Of a DNA stretch of 64,000 bases, positions 60,643-64,000 are shown in pieces. Within the stretch, counting starts at the first letter, position 1. Each line of letters opens with the position of its first letter. The DNA comes from Aliitabrizicola sp041905595. Its GTDB lineage: Bacteria > Pseudomonadota > Alphaproteobacteria > Rhodobacterales > Rhodobacteraceae. The DNA lies in NCBI GenBank assembly GCA_041905595.1, contig JAYRKT010000005.1:62001-126000 (forward strand), read 5' to 3'. The notes under the pieces were generated by a model. That model was not told the DNA's origin and made no database searches. It saw only the letters and a program-made list of their open reading frames with translations. The position numbers were made by a program, and so were the translations under genes.

Positions 60643-60758
60643 AGCGAGTGAGACGAAGCCCGGTGGCGCGGAATGATTAGCCCCCACCCATACCGCGTCG
60701 CCGGGTGACTCGCTGAAACGGATGGCTCCTGCGGTCCCGCAGGAGCCATCTTTCATTT
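60643..60758 (+). ncRNA. Candidate structured small RNA with intrinsic terminator
   Basis: In the space between DUF2794 and rppH, AGCGAGT (60643-60649) pairs with ACTCGCT (60708-60714), and inside it CCCGGTGGCGCGG (60659-60671) pairs over all 13 bases, with two G-U pairs, with CCGCGTCGCCGGG (60693-60705). The 21-base apical loop has the C-rich run AGCCCCCACCC. A 14-bp terminator hairpin with TTTCATTT follows at 60721-60758. No protein frame explains this. I cannot name a known RNA family; Rhodobacter CcsR RNAs also use C-rich loops but with a different motif. The plus strand is chosen from the T tract. Confidence 0.5.
60721..60750. terminator. Strong hairpin terminator between the RNA candidate and rppH
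   Basis: GATGGCTCCTGCGG (60721-60734) pairs perfectly with CCGCAGGAGCCATC (60737-60750), followed by TTTCATTT on the plus strand. On the minus strand CGTTTC follows, so it may also stop the rppH transcript, whose gene ends at 60782. Confidence 0.85.
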
Positions 60759-60781
60759 CCGGGGCAAACCTTTGCGTGGTG

Positions 60782-61261
60782 TCAGGCGAGATAGGCGCGG
60801 AAGGACTTGACCACCTCGTCGTAGACTGCGCGCTTGAACGGCACGATCCCCGCGACCAGCTCGTCCACGTCGATCCAGCGCCAGGCCGAGAATTCGGGGT
60901 GCTCGGTGGCGATGCGAATCTGGTCGTCAGTGCCGAGGTAGCGGAACAGGAACCATTTCTGGCGCTGGCCGCGATACTTTCCGCCCCAGACCTTGCCCAG
61001 AAGTTCGGGCGGAAGGTCATAGGTTACCCAGTGGTGGGTCTTGGCGACGAATTCCACCAGGTCTTCGGTGATGCCGGTTTCTTCCCAGAGTTCGCGCAGC
61101 GCTGCCTTGCGGGGCTTCTCCTCTTTGTCGATTCCGCCCTGCGGCATCTGCCAGGCCGCGGAAGGGCTGTCGAGACGTTGGCCCGCGAAGACAAGGCCCG
61201 CAGAATTCATCAGGACGACACCGACGCATGGCCGGTAGGGAAGGGTTTGGGGATCGGTCAT
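60782..61261 (-). CDS. rppH: RNA pyrophosphohydrolase RppH
   Basis: The 159-residue Nudix hydrolase has the Nudix box GGIDKEEKPRKAALRELWEETGI and the family segments YRPCVGVVLMN-type start (PYRPCVGVVL), WQMPQGG, and GQRQKWFLFRY. It removes 5' pyrophosphate from mRNA to start decay. It is the last gene in the gpmI-envC-ctpA-rppH run, 49 bases after the ctpA stop. Confidence 0.95.
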   Translation of the reverse strand: MTDPQTLPYRPCVGVVLMNSAGLVFAGQRLDSPSAAWQMPQGGIDKEEKPRKAALRELWEETGITEDLVEFVAKTHHWVTYDLPPELLGKVWGGKYRGQRQKWFLFRYLGTDDQIRIATEHPEFSAWRWIDVDELVAGIVPFKRAVYDEVVKSFRAYLA

Positions 61262-61310
61262 GGAGGGGCCGGAAGATGAAAAGGGGGCGGCACGGGCCGC
61301 CCCCGAGGCG

Positions 61311-62678
61311 TTATTGCTTCACGGCTTCGGTGGTCTGCACCGGGGCCGGCACGATGACTTCAAGACCCTTCAGGATGTCGACGGCATAGGCGAGCTGGTA
61401 GTCCTCGTCGCGCAGCTTGGCTGCTTCCTCGGCGCGCTTCTGCTCTTCCTGATAGGTCTTCTTCTCTTCCTCGGTCATCGAGTCATTCGACAGGATGCCC
61501 TTCAGATCGGCTTCCGACCGGATGTCCTGTTCCGGATCCGCCTTGGCCGCCGCATCGGCATCGGCCGCCTTGACCGGCTGTTTGACCACGATGTCGGGTG
61601 ACACGCCAAGCGCCTGGATCGACCGGCCCGATGGCGTGTAATAGCGCGCGGTAGTCAGGCGCATCGCGCCTTCGCCCCGCAGCGGCACAAGGGTCTGGAC
61701 CGAGCCCTTGCCGAAACTCTTGGTACCCACGACCACGGCGCGATGCTGGTCCTTCAGTGCCCCCGCAACGATTTCCGACGCCGAAGCCGAGCCGCCGTTG
61801 ATGAGAACGACGATCGGTTTGCCGTCGATCAAATCGCCCGGGGTCGCATTGAAGCGCTCCGCATCCTGCGGGTTCCGGCCACGGGTCGAGACGATCTCGC
61901 CCTGATCGAGGAATGCGTCAGACACCTTGATCGCCTGGTTCAGCAGGCCGCCTGGGTTGTTGCGCAGGTCAAGTACGACGCCGCTGATCTTGTCGACTCC
62001 GCCAAGTTCATCGATCGACTTCTTCAGCCCTTCCTCGAGGTTGGGATAGGTCTGGTCGTTGAAGGTGGTCACGCGCAGGACGACCGCATCGCCGACAACA
62101 CGCGCCTTCACGGCGGTCAGCTTGATCGTGTCACGGGTCAGGGTGACATCGAAGGGATCTGCGACGCCCTCGCGCACGATGGTCAGGGTGATCTGCGAAC
62201 CGACCGGGCCGCGCATCTTGTCGACGGCTTCGTCAAGCATGATGCCGGACAGGCTTTCACCGTCGACCTTGGTGATGAAGTCACCCGACTGGATGCCAGC
62301 CTCGGCGGCCGGGGTGCCGTCCATCGGCGAGACGACCTTGATGAAGCCGTTCTCTTCGGTCACCTCGATGCCGAGACCGCCGAATTCGCCATGGGTCTGC
62401 ACCTGCATGTCGCTGAACTGGTCAGGCGGCAGGTAGCTGGAATGCGGATCGAGCGAGGTCAGCATGCCGTTGATGGCGGCCTCGATCAGTTTCTGCGAAT
62501 CCGGCTGTTCGACATACTGTGCGCGGATGCGTTCGAAGATGTCGCCGAACAGGTCGAGCTGTTCATAGACAGAGGCCGACTTGTCAGTTTCCTGGGCGAT
62601 CAGCGGTCCGGCCAACTGGGTCGTCACCAAAACGCCGGCCACCGTACCGCCAAGGGCGGCCATCACGAATTTCCTCAT
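61311..62678 (-). CDS. ctpA: C-terminal processing protease CtpA (peptidase S41)
   Basis: The 455-residue periplasmic protease has a signal peptide/anchor (about residues 1-29), a PDZ domain (about 97-175, with GGLGIEVTEENGFIKVV) and the S41 catalytic core with LDLRNNPGGLL, the serine in GGSASASEI (297-301 region) and the lysine K324 in SFGKGSVQ. It cuts proteins at their C-terminus. The Lys/Glu-rich tail (about 380-430) is probably a coiled coil. It is 19 bases downstream of envC. Confidence 0.95.
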   Translation of the reverse strand: MRKFVMAALGGTVAGVLVTTQLAGPLIAQETDKSASVYEQLDLFGDIFERIRAQYVEQPDSQKLIEAAINGMLTSLDPHSSYLPPDQFSDMQVQTHGEFGGLGIEVTEENGFIKVVSPMDGTPAAEAGIQSGDFITKVDGESLSGIMLDEAVDKMRGPVGSQITLTIVREGVADPFDVTLTRDTIKLTAVKARVVGDAVVLRVTTFNDQTYPNLEEGLKKSIDELGGVDKISGVVLDLRNNPGGLLNQAIKVSDAFLDQGEIVSTRGRNPQDAERFNATPGDLIDGKPIVVLINGGSASASEIVAGALKDQHRAVVVGTKSFGKGSVQTLVPLRGEGAMRLTTARYYTPSGRSIQALGVSPDIVVKQPVKAADADAAAKADPEQDIRSEADLKGILSNDSMTEEEKKTYQEEQKRAEEAAKLRDEDYQLAYAVDILKGLEVIVPAPVQTTEAVKQ

Positions 62679-62697
62679 CGGGTCTCGTCCTATCCGT

Positions 62698-63816
62698 CTA
62701 TTCCGTTGTTCCCGCGAACCACTCGGTCGGGTCGACCGGATCCGCGCCTTTTCTCAGTTCCAAGTAAAGCGTCTCTGATCCGCCGGCGCCACCGCCTTCT
62801 GCGCTCGTCACCAGAAACTCTCCCGCCGTCGCCTCCGGGCCGCCCATAAGGCCCAGGGCCTCGCCCTCGGGCACGACATCGCCGACGTCACCATAGACCG
62901 TCTCCATCCCCGCGAGTATCAGCAGATAGCCGTTGCCGGGTTCAAGTATCATCACATTCCCGTAGTCGAGAAGCGGTCCGCGATAGCGGATGGTCGCAGG
63001 CCATGGCGCCGTGACCAGCGCGCGCGGACGGGTCGCGATGATCAGGCCCGGGCGGCGGACGCCGCGGGCGTCGGCCTCGCCCGGCCGGCGGATGATCGTG
63101 CCGGTTACAGGCAGGGGCAGGGTGCCCTTCATCGTATCGAAGGCCACGCCCGCGTCCGGATCGTCCAGAACCATCCCCGCGGCAACGGCATCGAGCGTAT
63201 CGGCGCTTTCCAGAAGCGTGCGCAAGGCGTCTGGGTCGTCAATGAACCGCTTGGGCAGGTCAGTCCGGTCCGAGATAGCCTGGCTCAGCGCTGTCCGCGC
63301 CTCTTGCGCGGCGCGGAGGCCGTCGGCCAGCGTCTGCGCGGCCGTCTCCTGCACAAGTTGCAGATCGCGCAGCTCCTGCAATTCTGCACGCAAGCGGTCG
63401 GCCTCGGCCTGAAGTGCGGGGGTTACCTCGGTCAGGATCATCCCCGACCGGGCCATGCCAAGCGGACCGTCCGGGTGGAGCAACAGCAACGGGCCGGGAT
63501 CGGCGGGCATGCTGGCCAGAACGCCGACAAGTTGTGCGACGCTGTCGCGTTTGGCTTCGAACTGCATCTCGAGTGCAGAGGTGCGGATGGTGACCTGCCG
63601 TAGCCCTTCGCGCAGGGCGTCCAGCCCCTGCTCATAGGCGCGGATGGTCTTCGACAGCGCCGCAACCCGGTCCTTGCCGCCGGTCGCGTTTTCCATGGCG
63701 CCGATCGCTGCCTGAAGGTCTGCCGCCGCCTGTTTTGCCTGTGCCGCAGCATCTGTCTGCGCCGCGGCAAGGCCGGGCAGCAGCAGTGCAAGGGCGAGGG
63801 CGGCGGCGCGGATCAT
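62698..63816 (-). CDS. envC: Murein hydrolase activator EnvC-like protein (degenerate LytM domain)
   Basis: The 372-residue exported protein has a signal peptide (about residues 1-19), a long coiled-coil region (about 22-215, Ala/Glu/Leu/Arg-rich) and a C-terminal LytM/M23 domain. The zinc motif is degenerate: the usual HxH region reads LYLELRKGADPVDPTEWF, as in EnvC, which activates amidases rather than cutting itself. The ATG overlaps the gpmI stop (ATGA). It probably activates amidases at the division septum. Confidence 0.9.
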   Translation of the reverse strand: MIRAAALALALLLPGLAAAQTDAAAQAKQAAADLQAAIGAMENATGGKDRVAALSKTIRAYEQGLDALREGLRQVTIRTSALEMQFEAKRDSVAQLVGVLASMPADPGPLLLLHPDGPLGMARSGMILTEVTPALQAEADRLRAELQELRDLQLVQETAAQTLADGLRAAQEARTALSQAISDRTDLPKRFIDDPDALRTLLESADTLDAVAAGMVLDDPDAGVAFDTMKGTLPLPVTGTIIRRPGEADARGVRRPGLIIATRPRALVTAPWPATIRYRGPLLDYGNVMILEPGNGYLLILAGMETVYGDVGDVVPEGEALGLMGGPEATAGEFLVTSAEGGGAGGSETLYLELRKGADPVDPTEWFAGTTE

Positions 63817-64000
63817 CGGGTGATGAGGCTCTCGCCGGTCATTTCGGGCGGCTTGGGCAGATCCATGAGCTCCAGCAGGGTCGGGGCAAGGTCGGCCAGC
63901 CGACCCTTGCGCAGCGAAACGCCGGGCGGGCCGCCGACAAGGATCACCGGCACCGGGTTGGTGGTATGCGCCGTGTGCGGCTCACCCGTCACGGGATCGA
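63813..64000 (-). CDS. gpmI: 2,3-bisphosphoglycerate-independent phosphoglycerate mutase, C-terminal end (cut by window edge)
   Basis: The minus-strand frame enters from the right edge and ends at the TGA at 63813-63815. The last residues include DPVTGEPHTAHTTNPVPVIL, LRKGRLADLAPTLLELM and PPEMTGESLITR, which match the C-terminus of GpmI. The enzyme interconverts 3- and 2-phosphoglycerate in glycolysis. Only the final 62 codons are visible; the metal-binding serine domain lies outside. The stop overlaps the envC start. Confidence 0.93.
   Translation of the reverse strand, partial: DPVTGEPHTAHTTNPVPVILVGGPPGVSLRKGRLADLAPTLLELMDLPKPPEMTGESLITR

Noticed and set aside
60643..60758. tRNA, SRP RNA or 6S RNA as an identity for the structured region
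   Set aside because: No T-arm sequence, no SRP GGAAG core and no large 6S bulge could be found; kept only as an unnamed RNA candidate.

Overview
The window is a 64 kb piece of a high-GC alphaproteobacterial chromosome, most likely from the Rhodobacterales (Rhodobacteraceae/Paracoccaceae). The clues are the gene orders (gpmI-envC-ctpA-rppH, glnK-amtB, an M17 peptidase followed by an NlpC/P60 gene), the lineage-typical small families (DUF2794, a DUF6478-like protein, a VPLPA-CTERM protein), and many ATGA, GTGA and TGATG gene overlaps. It reads as ordinary core chromosome. I found no tRNA, rRNA, CRISPR array, transposase, integrase or prophage genes.

Layout. 1-3.1 kb: the 5' end of dapD, a LOG-family protein, then a copper block (DUF2946-like, PCu(A)C chaperone, SCO/SenC) with a hairpin-rich 340-base spacer. 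3.2-10.2 kb: RNase R, an MltB-type transglycosylase, an operon of flavoprotein reductase, rsmD and HAD phosphatase, a peroxiredoxin and a pterin dehydratase. 10.2-16.7 kb: a RidA-GDPD-COG3146 operon broken by a 65-base G homopolymer, mlaA-mlaC, and a class A penicillin-binding protein. 16.8-21.9 kb: glnK-amtB, an aromatic aminotransferase, a mercaptopyruvate sulfurtransferase, a glycine-rich small protein, smpB. 22-31.8 kb: a small K+-channel-like protein, a free-standing Hint-domain protein, dapA with a coupled EamA transporter, slt, a tandem pair of EamA transporters, and the two halves of MnmC encoded divergently, then map.

31.8-46 kb: a cinA-like/GNAT/OmpA operon, a LysR regulator, a FadH-type dienoyl-CoA reductase, a PACE-family efflux protein, two Rhodobacterales orphans, a class C beta-lactamase-fold hydrolase, ilvD, a Rieske oxygenase, DUF2721, LysE and a VPLPA-CTERM protein. 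46-55.6 kb: accD-folC, a luciferase-like monooxygenase, zapE, three MFS transporters (the last two are twins of 389 residues each), and asd. 55.8-64 kb: a cobalamin riboswitch in front of bluB, a beta-carbonic anhydrase, the M17 peptidase and NlpC/P60 pair, DUF2794, a candidate structured small RNA, and rppH-ctpA-envC-gpmI (partial).

Functionally the window is rich in lysine and branched-chain amino-acid synthesis (dapD, dapA, asd, ilvD), cell-wall and outer-membrane upkeep (PBP, mltB, slt, envC, ctpA, mlaA/mlaC, NlpC/P60, OmpA), and RNA metabolism (rnr, rsmD, smpB, mnmC halves, rppH). The least explained items are the structured RNA candidate at 60.64-60.76 kb, the hairpin chain upstream of the copper genes, the long poly-G tract, the lone Hint protein, and several short orphan genes.
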